Assembly: GCA_050298535.1 (NCBI GenBank)
Contig: JBNKUI010000106.1
Location: forward strand, 8,596 to 72,595
Source: JABDMH01 sp050298535
GTDB lineage: Bacteria > Bacteroidota > Bacteroidia > Chitinophagales > Saprospiraceae
DNA: 64,000 nucleotides
Direction: 5' to 3'
Below the pieces are notes generated by a model. That model saw nothing but the letters and a program-made list of their open reading frames with translations. It was not told the DNA's origin and did no database searches. Of this stretch, positions 44,864-53,107 are shown piece by piece. The position numbers and the translations under genes were made by a program. The first letter of the stretch is position 1. Each line of letters opens with the position of its first letter.

Positions 44864-45399
44864 GTACAGCTAAAGATTTAGAGACTTCAAGAAATCTCAC
44901 TAGGTGGGCGTGGATAGTTTCTTTAGTGGTATTCTTACTGGTAGTAAGTATGCGTCGATTTAAAATACAGACTTCAATTGACTTCACTATGCTGCCGGCT
45001 ATTTACTCCGGATTGAATGTGATCACAGCACTGCTTCTGATCATAGCTTACTACTTTATCCGGGTAAAAAAGAATATGGCCAGGCATCGTGCTGCCATGC
45101 AGTTCGCCATAGTGTGCTCAACACTCTTTCTCCTATTGTACGTACTATATCACATCACGACACAAGAAACGCTATACTGCGGCGAGGGAGTCATACGGAT
45201 CCTGTATTTCGTTATTCTGATCTCACACATTATTTTGGCGGCAACTATACTCCCATTTATCCTAATGACATATATAAGAGCATATACAAATCAGTTCGTG
45301 AAACATAAGCGGATGGCTAGATGGGTGTGGCCTCTTTGGCTGTACGTTGCGATTACAGGTCCTTTGGTATATGTCTTCCTATTACCCTGTCATGCATAG
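44860..45399 (+). CDS. DUF420 family membrane protein
   Basis: A 179-residue protein with five helices, typical of DUF420 (YozB-like), commonly linked to cytochrome oxidase loci. Family parts: IDFTMLPAIYSGLNVITALL, KKNMARHRAAMQFAIVCSTL, LYHITTQETLYCG, FVILISHIILAATILPFILM and KHKRMARWVWPLWLYVAITG. Conserved His residues could bind haem or metal. A role in oxidase assembly is assumed from context only. Confidence 0.9.
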   Translation: MSTAKDLETSRNLTRWAWIVSLVVFLLVVSMRRFKIQTSIDFTMLPAIYSGLNVITALLLIIAYYFIRVKKNMARHRAAMQFAIVCSTLFLLLYVLYHITTQETLYCGEGVIRILYFVILISHIILAATILPFILMTYIRAYTNQFVKHKRMARWVWPLWLYVAITGPLVYVFLLPCHA

Positions 45400-45426
45400 T
45401 ATCGTGGATTTGATTAATTTTGCATA

Positions 45427-45699
45427 ATGAGAAATAGCTTAAAAGTTCTGGTAATCTTTCTACTTGTATTCGGCTTTCTGACCGTAGGTGGTAGTGATGT
45501 ATTGGCACAATGTCCTATGTGTAGAGCTACTGCTGAGTCAAATTTGCAAAATGGAGGTACGGCAGGAAAAGGTCTAAATCTGGGTATACTTTTTATTCTA
45601 TCTCTTCCCTATCTATTTGTAGGGACTTTAGGTTACCTGTGGTGGAAGAATCGACATAGATTTTCTGCAGGACCTGTTGAGCAGGGTGATCCCTCATAA
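45427..45699 (+). CDS. Small exported or membrane protein with CPMC motif
   Basis: A 90-residue protein with an N-terminal signal or helix (residues 9-28, ending VLAQ), a CPMCRATAESN motif directly after it, and a C-terminal helix (LNLGILFILSLPYLFVGTLG) followed by WWKNRHR. Small proteins with this CPMCRA pattern close act/cox loci in many Bacteroidota. The C-x-x-C pair next to the membrane hints at copper or redox handling for the oxidase, which is inference. Confidence 0.85.
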   Translation: MRNSLKVLVIFLLVFGFLTVGGSDVLAQCPMCRATAESNLQNGGTAGKGLNLGILFILSLPYLFVGTLGYLWWKNRHRFSAGPVEQGDPS

Positions 45700-45740
45700 T
45701 CGTTTCCAACAGATTATTGCACTACTATCAATCGACGTCC

Positions 45741-46199
45741 TTAGTATTCAATGATATAACGTATTCCAACACCAGCACTATTCAGAAATAGCTTCCCGTC
45801 CTCACCTGCAATACGTAGACGCGGTGTCCAATCTGCAGATATCTGTATTGGTATGCTTTCAAAGCTAAAATCAATTCCCAGGGCTCCCAGGGCTCCAAAA
45901 GCTGTAAAGTCAGATGCAAAATTGATGTAGGGTCCGACGCCCCAATACCATTGAAAACGACTGAGATTCATCTCGGTATGCTTCTCGATTAATACGCCCG
46001 CACCAAAGTAATCGTAGTCAAAGGATCCAACGATGACTTCTAGTGCTAAGGGTATGGATAGGAATTTCTTATAGGATACAGTTGCTCCGGTACCTCCCCG
46101 AAGACCAGCAGCCTGATCATAGAATTGAGCGTGTAGGTCACTGTTGAAACTGAACAGTATTCCTGCAGCCAGAATCAGCTGAAGCAGATATCGCATCAT
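45741..46199 (-). CDS. Outer-membrane beta-barrel-like protein, paralog 1
   Basis: A 152-residue exported protein starting MMRYLLQLILAAGILF with a cleavage site near LHAQ. The frame is open further upstream, but that part overlaps the neighbouring gene and has no signal sequence. YDQAAGLRGGTGATVSYKKF, the alternating aromatic strands and a C-terminal GVGIRYIIEY suggest a small eight-strand barrel. It is clearly similar to the gene 14 bases upstream, so the pair is a tandem duplication. Function unknown. Confidence 0.82.
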   Translation of the reverse strand: MMRYLLQLILAAGILFSFNSDLHAQFYDQAAGLRGGTGATVSYKKFLSIPLALEVIVGSFDYDYFGAGVLIEKHTEMNLSRFQWYWGVGPYINFASDFTAFGALGALGIDFSFESIPIQISADWTPRLRIAGEDGKLFLNSAGVGIRYIIEY

Positions 46200-46213
46200 A
46201 TGTATGATTCCAA

Positions 46214-46711
46214 TTAGAAGATATAGCGGACACCAAGTCCTCCACCGCCACTGAGGAAGCCACCACCTCCAGCTATTGCAATGGCAGGAATCCAATCGAG
46301 AGAAATGTTTAGAGGAATGTCTTCAAATGCGTAGTCGAGGCCAATATTGCCAGCGATGCCAATGTAGGTTTGATCTCCATCAATAAGCCCCGAAAAGGAT
46401 CCTCCCCAAAATCCAACGAATGCACCACCACCATAGTACCACTGCAAGCCAGAAAGTACATCGTCAAGGGGATTATGAACCTGATATAATCCTGTAATCT
46501 GCACATAGTTATAATTAAATCCCAGTGTACCATAACTACGATACCTCAAGACTCCTTCAAGAGCAGACTTTTCATTTAAGAAATGTTTGAAAGATGCACC
46601 AAAACCACCCCAGCCTCCTCTAATTCCAATTGCGTTATCATAGTTTTGTGCCGTAGTACTTCCCGTCGCGATGAGGGTTGCAAAAACCAAAATTGATAAG
46701 ATGTTTTTCAT
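46214..46711 (-). CDS. Outer-membrane beta-barrel-like protein, paralog 2
   Basis: A 165-residue exported protein (signal MKNILSILVFATLIATGSTT, then AQ). YDNAIGIRGGWGGFGASFKH and the closing GGGLGVRYIF parallel the downstream paralog. The strand region LQWYYGGGAFVGFWGG is glycine- and aromatic-rich. The last strand ending in F fits outer-membrane insertion. It is the first gene of a two-gene unit. Confidence 0.85.
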   Translation of the reverse strand: MKNILSILVFATLIATGSTTAQNYDNAIGIRGGWGGFGASFKHFLNEKSALEGVLRYRSYGTLGFNYNYVQITGLYQVHNPLDDVLSGLQWYYGGGAFVGFWGGSFSGLIDGDQTYIGIAGNIGLDYAFEDIPLNISLDWIPAIAIAGGGGFLSGGGGLGVRYIF

Positions 46712-46789
46712 TGAGTTGTTATTTTATGGAATACTAATTTAATCATTTTGGTACCTATTCATAAGTATTCTCCTATAACTTATCGAGCC

Positions 46790-47200
46790 CTAAGGCGTAT
46801 TCCTCAATGGAGTGATGAATAACTGGCGTATAACAAGTATCCAGGAGATAATAAAAAGTGTGCCTCCCAAGGGTGTGATTGGACCTAGAATGGCGGTTGA
46901 AATATTCAAAATCGATTGAGTTGAAATGAGATACAGTGAACCTGAAAAGAAAAGTATGCCCAGACTCATGCTTATGACCGCCCACTTATAATCTTGATCC
47001 GAGGCGTGCATGCTCAACAGCCCCACAATGAGAAGTCCAAATGCATGATAAAATTGATATCTGACTCCTGTCTGAAAAGTCTCAAGCTGATCGGTATCCA
47101 ACGCCTCCTCCAATCCATGTGCTGCGAAAGCACCCAACATCACGGCCAGTGCAGCGAAGATACATCCCAGAACCAGAGTGTTTCGGCTAGTACGTGACAT
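46790..47200 (-). CDS. DUF423 family membrane protein
   Basis: A 136-residue four-helix inner-membrane protein. LGCIFAALAVMLGAFAAHGL, TGVRYQFYHAFGLLIVGLLS, LFFSGSLYLIS and GPITPLGGTLFIISW are the family's conserved segments (YwdK/YgdD type). No function is established. It lies between the barrel pair and the symporter gene and seems to be a single-gene unit. Confidence 0.93.
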   Translation of the reverse strand: MSRTSRNTLVLGCIFAALAVMLGAFAAHGLEEALDTDQLETFQTGVRYQFYHAFGLLIVGLLSMHASDQDYKWAVISMSLGILFFSGSLYLISTQSILNISTAILGPITPLGGTLFIISWILVIRQLFITPLRNTP

Positions 47201-47274
47201 AGATGCGAATATTAGACTTGGTCTAAGGTATGAAATCCTGGATATCTCTGGTCTCGGAACTTGTTAATTAAGAC

Positions 47275-48981
47275 CTATTGCCCGGTCGCCTTTGTTGAGC
47301 TGCCTCCCGCAAAAGACTGAATGATAAAGCTAAAGATTATAACTCCGATACAACCGATAGGATTTAACCAAAGAAAGCTGATGTCTGCATTTATATAAGT
47401 AATGACAACCATGAGTTCAGCTAGAAGAGCGCCTATAAAGACAGCGTTGGCATGGATCCGTTTGATATAGAAGGCCACGAGAAAAATACCCAGGATGGTA
47501 CCATAGAACAATGAGCCCACGATGTTCACAAACTGTATCAAATTTTCGAACAAGGTACCAAAGCAGGCGAAACCAATAGCAAATAGTCCCCACATAAAGG
47601 TGAAGGCTTTTGACATGGTCACATAGTGCTGATCAGTACCTGAAGCGAATATCGATCGTTTGTAGATATCTACGGCAGTAGTTGAGGCCAGTGCATTAAG
47701 TTCCGAGGCTGTTGAACTCATAGCTGCACTAAAGATTACAGCCAGCAGTAGCCCAACCAGACCTTTTGGTAGGTGATTGAGAATGAATGTGATAAAAACA
47801 TAGTCCCGATCATTGGTCTCTATGGATTCATCGGCTTCCTCTATAATGGTTTTGACTGATTCTCTTACATTCTGTTGAGCATCCTGGTTCGATAGGATCT
47901 GCTCTCTGACACTGGTCACAGCTGCTTCGTTTCCTGATCTTTCTGCTTCCAGGTATGCCATGTTTAGCGTCCTACGTTCCTCTTCCAGCGTGGTCTTTTG
48001 TTCTTCCAGTGGCGCTAATTGAGTGCCATAATCACTTTCTGCGATGCGTTCGTAGGCGGCTTCATTAAAGAAGATGGGGGCCGAGTTGTTTTGGTAGAAT
48101 ACGAACACCATGATACCTATCAGGAGTATGAAAAACTGCATAGGAACCTTCAATAGACCATTAAATATGAGACCCATTCGACTTTCCCGAATTGAACTAC
48201 CGGATAAATATCGTTGCACCTGACTTTGATCAGTGCCAAAATATGCCAACTGCAGGAAGAGCCCTCCTGTGATACCAGACCAAAGTGTGTATCGATTATT
48301 CCAGTCGAAAGAAAAATCCACAGTGTCGAGACGACCCGTTGCACCAGCTACTTTAAGAGAGTCCACAAAGCTCATCCCTTCCGGCAGATAGGAGATCAGT
48401 AGGAAGAATGTGATAAATAGCCCCCCAAAGATTACCATCATCTGATATTTGTGAGTAACATTCACAGCCCGAGTACCACCAGATACGGTATAAGTGATGA
48501 CCAGAAGTCCTATAATCAGATTTGTGAGATTCAGATTCCATCCCATGATCGAACTCAAAATAATAGCTGGGGCGTATATAGTAATACCGGCACCCAGTCC
48601 CCGCTGAATCAGAAAGAGAAATGCGGCCAATGATCTGGTCTTGAGGTCAAAACGCCCTTCCAGAAACTCGTAAGCTGTGTAAACCTTCAGCTTGTAATAT
48701 ATCGGAATGAATGTGACACAGAGGATTACCATGGCGATCGGCAATCCGAAATAGAATTGAACAAATCCCATCCCATCGGCATAGGCCTGTCCGGGGGTGG
48801 AGAGAAATGTGATTGCACTGGCTTGAGTAGCCATCACAGACAGTCCAATGGTCCACCACTTTGCCTCTTGGTTGCCCAACAGATATTGATTTATATTCTT
48901 GCTTCCCCGGGTCTTCCAGACACCATAAGAAACAATCAATAGCAGTGTGCCAGCTAAAATGGTCCAATCCAGTGAACTCAT
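47275..48981 (-). CDS. Sodium:solute symporter with long soluble insertion
   Basis: A 568-residue SSS-family transporter with 13 or so helices (starts LDWTILAGTLLLIVSYGVWK). The family core appears as QYLLGNQEAKWWTIGLSVMA, TQASAITFLSTPGQAY and the LRGxT-like GGTRAVNVTHKYQM. A soluble, charged, coiled-coil-like insertion lies at about residues 312-388 (LAPLEEQKTTLEEERRTLNM) between two helices. ALASTTAVDIYKR near 435 is the conserved helix-8 part. It is downstream of the PIG-L deacetylase and a tiny membrane peptide, 10 bases away, so the three probably form one operon. The solute may be an acetylated sugar or glycan piece released by the deacetylase; that is inference. Confidence 0.92.
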   Translation of the reverse strand: MSSLDWTILAGTLLLIVSYGVWKTRGSKNINQYLLGNQEAKWWTIGLSVMATQASAITFLSTPGQAYADGMGFVQFYFGLPIAMVILCVTFIPIYYKLKVYTAYEFLEGRFDLKTRSLAAFLFLIQRGLGAGITIYAPAIILSSIMGWNLNLTNLIIGLLVITYTVSGGTRAVNVTHKYQMMVIFGGLFITFFLLISYLPEGMSFVDSLKVAGATGRLDTVDFSFDWNNRYTLWSGITGGLFLQLAYFGTDQSQVQRYLSGSSIRESRMGLIFNGLLKVPMQFFILLIGIMVFVFYQNNSAPIFFNEAAYERIAESDYGTQLAPLEEQKTTLEEERRTLNMAYLEAERSGNEAAVTSVREQILSNQDAQQNVRESVKTIIEEADESIETNDRDYVFITFILNHLPKGLVGLLLAVIFSAAMSSTASELNALASTTAVDIYKRSIFASGTDQHYVTMSKAFTFMWGLFAIGFACFGTLFENLIQFVNIVGSLFYGTILGIFLVAFYIKRIHANAVFIGALLAELMVVITYINADISFLWLNPIGCIGVIIFSFIIQSFAGGSSTKATGQ

Positions 48982-48991
48982 GTGTTGGGTT

Positions 48992-49114
48992 CTAAGTGAA
49001 GTACTTGCTAAAAATGAGAAATCCTATGATGACCAGCACATGTGCGATCAACAGTACGGCATAGAGTTGATTCCAATTCAAACCAAAAGGAAGCTTATCG
49101 GGTAATTTTGTCAT
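48992..49114 (-). CDS. 40-residue single-helix membrane peptide
   Basis: A short frame starting with ATG at 49112-49114 and ending with TAG at 48992-48994. It reads MTKLPDKLPFGLNWNQLYAV, then a hydrophobic stretch LLIAHVLVIIGFLIF, and ends SKYFT. It starts 4 bases after the PIG-L stop and ends 10 bases before the symporter start, exactly filling the gap. This tight fit and the clean amphipathic-then-hydrophobic layout support it as a real gene. It may be an accessory subunit of the symporter; small peptides with other transporters behave so, but nothing shows it here. Confidence 0.72.
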   Translation of the reverse strand: MTKLPDKLPFGLNWNQLYAVLLIAHVLVIIGFLIFSKYFT

Positions 49115-49118
49115 CCCA

Positions 49119-51626
49119 CTAGGGTTCTTTGCGATTGCCGATTGAAATCAGGTTTGCGAATAGGCGGTAAGCACCAGGAACACCTGCTGGCAATTCACGA
49201 AACCAGGAATATCCTGTGTAAATGTACCAACCCTTTCCATAGGGTGCTACCAGCAGACCTCCATCCCGAGCTGGTTCACCAGGATCATGACTGGATAGTA
49301 TTGCCGTATACTTTTCATCCCATTCGTTAGGGAAGTAAAGCCCGCGTTCCTGAACCCATCCTTCAAAATCCTGGGCAGTAATCTCATTGGGAGTATTTAC
49401 AATGGGATGTTCAGGAGCCAGAATCTTTACGGGTGCTTCTTCAACAGAGACCCGATCTCTGGACAATGTAAGGGGGTAGGGTGCAAGATTTTCCATGCTT
49501 AGCCCACGGTTCGTATTATACTGCACAATCATGGTCCCTCCATTTTTCACATATTCAAGCAAGGCATCCTGATAAAATGCCAATCTGCGATTAGTATTAT
49601 ATGCCCTGATGCCCATGATCACGGCATCATATTGCATAAGATTCTCAAGATTGAGATCGGATTCTTCCAATACTGTCACTTCATATCCTATCTGCTCGAG
49701 GTACTCCGGTATTTTATCTCCAGCTCCCATCACGTAGCCTACTTTGTCTCCGGATTTCTTCAGATCCAATTTTACAGCCTTTACCGTGGCAGGCCGAAGG
49801 ACGGTTTGAGTTGGGATGTGATCATATTCGATGAGGTCGACCGAATAGCTATATGCATGGTCTGGTCGGTCAAATATTGCCTGAAGTTCTATTTCTTCCT
49901 GTCCACTTGGTGGCACGAGACTAAAGCTTACCGTGGTTTCCTGACCTTTTGCTTCCAGGTGTACTTCCTGTCCTTCGGGTTGTACTGACCAGCCCTCTGG
50001 CACATCAAGTCGTAGTGTGCCTTCCAGCGCTTCCACTCCAGATTTCACTAGCACCTCAACGATTTTAGGAGTTTGTTCTGCAAACACATAGATGTCTTCC
50101 TGAAAGTTTGCAAAGACAGGAGGACTTACCTCAAAAGGGCGATACACCTCACCTTTCACAGGGTCGTTGCGCTTATGTACAAGATCGGTTTCTATTGCCA
50201 GGGTGATATCTCCCACATCGATACTGCAAAGTACTTTGATGGGACGATCTCCTTCAGGAAGCCCGCGGATTTCTTGATCCTCCACATAATACATTCCCAT
50301 GCTGCCTTTCGAGTTTAACCAGTATGGGCTAGAGTATTTGGTGTCTTCAGGGACTATATAACTAGTCTCGTAGGTAAGGCGTGCATTGGGTTCAAGAGTT
50401 GTATTGAAAGTAGTATCCATACCTCCTGGCATCCACGCGATCTTTTTAAGCGACATCTGGGCCTCCGAGCGATTGATTACTTCCAGTTCGACATCTACTG
50501 CCTGACCTGGCGAAGCCGAAAAATCAGCCGCTACCGCTTCTACAAACAACCCGCTACACCACTGGATTAGTTGACTGATTTCTTCAAGTTTTTTAGGTAC
50601 CCAGAATCCGTCGTTGGGAATACTTTGGATCTTCTTGTATACATTGATTAATGCAGGCACGGAAGCGGCAGGGTTCGCCAGATCAAAATTTCGATCAATT
50701 TCGGCCAGCATTTCACCTATGATATCACCCCCATCAATCCGCGACCAGGTGGTATTAACACCTGTCAACGGAGTCTCTTCAGAGGTCACCTTTTCTCCCT
50801 GAATCCATTCCAGGTATTCCATTTGACTTCCTCGGGAACCTGTTGCACCAAATCCCTGACTCTTGTGGAAGCTTCTGCTCAGGGCGGCAATCTCGTTGTT
50901 GGATTTTCCCTTCAATGGATAATATTCTCCAATATCTACACTTACCATATGGCTCTTGTCAGCTTTTTGGAAGTTTTCCTGACTACCGTAGAACCACCAT
51001 GATGTATTAAAAAATTGCCGGGTGGGAGTCCATGGTGATACGTATTCAAGCTGCTCGGGATACACAGACTCTTTTCCTGCAAGATCAAATGCCTCATAAG
51101 ATAACATCGCAGAGGCAGTATGGTGCCCGTGTGTAGTGCCTTTCGTACGGTGGTCAAATCTATGAATTATGATATCGGGACGGGTCTTTCGAATGGCCCA
51201 AATGACGTCAGCAAGTACCTCGTCTTTGTTCCAGATATCCAGTGTCTCGTCGGGATGCTTTGAGTATCCAAAATCATTTGCCCTGGAAAAAAGCTGATGC
51301 CCTCCATCTGTTGATCGCGCTTTCAGTAATTCCTGGGTACGGATCAAGCCCAGCAACTCCCTGATCTCAGGACCCACCAGGTTTTGACCTCCATCTCCAC
51401 GCGTGAGCGAAAGATAGGTGGTATACATATGCTCTTTGTTCGCGAAATAAGAGATCATTTGGGTGTTTTCATCATCAGGATGGGCAGCTACATATAGCAC
51501 TGAGCCCAGTACCTGAGCACGTTTGATGCCTGCATAAATATCAGAAGAGTTGGGTTTATATGGTGCCTGGGCTACCAGAAGACCCGAACAAATCACTGAA
51601 AGGAGAAGGAAAAAGGCTTGTTTCAT
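49119..51626 (-). CDS. PIG-L family deacetylase, secreted
   Basis: An 835-residue exported protein (start MKQAFFLLLSVICSGLLVAQ). The frame is open 22 codons upstream but the signal peptide fixes this start. Residues about 30-260 are a LmbE/PIG-L zinc deacetylase domain with AAHPDDENTQMISYFA (zinc His and Asp pair), RGDGGQNLVG, and HGHHTASA (third zinc His). Residues about 360-625 are beta domains (NPCBM/Ig-like). Residues about 640-830 resemble a ThuA/GATase1-like fold (YDAVIMGIRAYNTNRRLAFY, GGTMIVQYNTNRG). The family removes N-acetyl groups from sugars. With the SSS symporter and tiny peptide downstream it forms a likely uptake/processing unit for amino-sugar compounds. Confidence 0.9.
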   Translation of the reverse strand: MKQAFFLLLSVICSGLLVAQAPYKPNSSDIYAGIKRAQVLGSVLYVAAHPDDENTQMISYFANKEHMYTTYLSLTRGDGGQNLVGPEIRELLGLIRTQELLKARSTDGGHQLFSRANDFGYSKHPDETLDIWNKDEVLADVIWAIRKTRPDIIIHRFDHRTKGTTHGHHTASAMLSYEAFDLAGKESVYPEQLEYVSPWTPTRQFFNTSWWFYGSQENFQKADKSHMVSVDIGEYYPLKGKSNNEIAALSRSFHKSQGFGATGSRGSQMEYLEWIQGEKVTSEETPLTGVNTTWSRIDGGDIIGEMLAEIDRNFDLANPAASVPALINVYKKIQSIPNDGFWVPKKLEEISQLIQWCSGLFVEAVAADFSASPGQAVDVELEVINRSEAQMSLKKIAWMPGGMDTTFNTTLEPNARLTYETSYIVPEDTKYSSPYWLNSKGSMGMYYVEDQEIRGLPEGDRPIKVLCSIDVGDITLAIETDLVHKRNDPVKGEVYRPFEVSPPVFANFQEDIYVFAEQTPKIVEVLVKSGVEALEGTLRLDVPEGWSVQPEGQEVHLEAKGQETTVSFSLVPPSGQEEIELQAIFDRPDHAYSYSVDLIEYDHIPTQTVLRPATVKAVKLDLKKSGDKVGYVMGAGDKIPEYLEQIGYEVTVLEESDLNLENLMQYDAVIMGIRAYNTNRRLAFYQDALLEYVKNGGTMIVQYNTNRGLSMENLAPYPLTLSRDRVSVEEAPVKILAPEHPIVNTPNEITAQDFEGWVQERGLYFPNEWDEKYTAILSSHDPGEPARDGGLLVAPYGKGWYIYTGYSWFRELPAGVPGAYRLFANLISIGNRKEP

Positions 51627-51877
51627 ATGATATTCAAAATGATATGTTTTCGAATTTAGGGAAAAAAGCAGGAAGTGCTGACTCAGCAGCACCTTTAGGA
51701 GGATTTTCAGATTTCCTTAACTTTTTTGTACTGACTTTTGACGCTCCAATTCCTGGTCAACGAATGCAGATTCATCAGAAAAGCTTTTTTAAGGTAGAAT
51801 ATACTCATATTTGGAAGCTGAAATTGTTAGGTGCTTTAGGCATTCATTCCTCTGGGGAATGTATTAATGAAAGGTAA
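51627..51877. promoter_or_regulatory. Divergent region between deacetylase and aspartate kinase genes
   Basis: 251 bases with promoters expected for both genes. On the minus strand TAAATTCG (51651-51658 complement) differs from TAnnTTTG at one base and lies 25 bases before the deacetylase start. No other structure is evident. Confidence 0.35.
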
Positions 51878-53107
51878 ATGGAGGTATTTAAGTTTGGAGG
51901 TGCATCACTGAAGGATGCTCCTGGATATCTAAGAATGCTGAATCTTGTATTGAGATATCCAGGTCAATTGGTAGTCGTTATCTCAGCGCTGGGTAAGACC
52001 ACGAATGCATTGGAAGAGGTGGTTAAATCATATTTAGCACAGGATGGTAGAGCTTTTGATTTATTGACTGCAATAAAGCAACACCATTTTGATATAATAC
52101 AGCAATTGGAGTTGCAGGATCAATTGCTTCTGGACTTGCTCAATGAACTCGCAGTAGAAATAGAATGGATGCTTGAGGACGAGCCCGATCAGAGTGATGC
52201 GTATATCTATGATCAAATAGTGGGAGTGGGAGAGATGTGGTCCAGTGCGATATTTGAAGCCCTTCTGAGAAAGCACAGTAAACCTTCCGTTTGGATCGAT
52301 GTGAGAGATGTTATGAAAACCGATGATACGCACCGGGCCGCACAGGTTCAGTGGGATCTCACCAGAGAAAATGTTCATCAAATTATTCATCCACAACTGA
52401 ACAATGATCGTGTCGTGGTAACTCAAGGATTTGTCGGTGCAACCGATGATAACTATACAACAACACTGGGTAGAGAGGGTTCTGACTATAGTGGCGCTGT
52501 GTTAGCCGCTCTCTGCAAGGCCAAGCGACTCACGGTATGGAAGGATGTGCCGGGGATTATGACAGCCGATCCTGACCTGGACGATAGAGCAACTTTGATA
52601 CCTGAGATCGATTATGCTGTGGCACGAAAGATGGCATCTCTGGGTGCAAAAGTGGTACACCCGAATACAATGAAGCCCATGGCTGAGCAGGGAATTCCCA
52701 TCACAGTAAGATCTTTCATCGATCTAGATAATCCAGGAACCACGATCGGTCACTTTCACGATCTGTCCTATCCTGTCATGACAATGCTTAGGAAAAATAT
52801 ACGGTTTATGGACTTTGACGCTAAGGCTAAATCAGCAATTGATGCAGTCCTTGAAAAATGTCTGAGCATACCATTTTACAAGGAAAGTGGTAAGAGTAAG
52901 ATCTCTATAGCAATCGATAGGGATGATCGATGTGATGTTTACCTTCAACAAATAGAAGGCAAGATAGAAATGAAAGATGGTTATATGGTGACACTACTAT
53001 ATAGTGATGTAGCTAGCAGAGTCTCTTGGTCAGCCAGAGCACCTTTTCACATTCACAGTACCTCTGAACTGACCCAATACTTCTTTGCTGACCATCAGGA
53101 TATGTAA
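51878..53107 (+). CDS. lysC: Aspartate kinase
   Basis: A 409-residue amino-acid kinase, the first step of the aspartate family pathway (lysine/diaminopimelate, threonine, methionine). Motifs: KFGGASLKDA at the N-terminus (usual KFGGTSV), TTLGREGSDYSGAVLA near 195, and the WKDVPGIMTADP block near 225, followed by ARKMASLGAKVVHPNTMKP. The C-terminal 110 residues should hold ACT domains but look short and divergent, as in the second aspartate kinase type common in Bacteroidota. Its last 13 bases overlap the end of the convergent gene that follows. Confidence 0.92.
   Translation: MEVFKFGGASLKDAPGYLRMLNLVLRYPGQLVVVISALGKTTNALEEVVKSYLAQDGRAFDLLTAIKQHHFDIIQQLELQDQLLLDLLNELAVEIEWMLEDEPDQSDAYIYDQIVGVGEMWSSAIFEALLRKHSKPSVWIDVRDVMKTDDTHRAAQVQWDLTRENVHQIIHPQLNNDRVVVTQGFVGATDDNYTTTLGREGSDYSGAVLAALCKAKRLTVWKDVPGIMTADPDLDDRATLIPEIDYAVARKMASLGAKVVHPNTMKPMAEQGIPITVRSFIDLDNPGTTIGHFHDLSYPVMTMLRKNIRFMDFDAKAKSAIDAVLEKCLSIPFYKESGKSKISIAIDRDDRCDVYLQQIEGKIEMKDGYMVTLLYSDVASRVSWSARAPFHIHSTSELTQYFFADHQDM

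Noticed and set aside
45415..45422. TAATTTTG promoter-like element before the 90-residue gene
   Set aside because: Only 4 bases before the ATG; a transcript would start inside the gene unless leaderless, and the gene is probably read from the oxidase operon.
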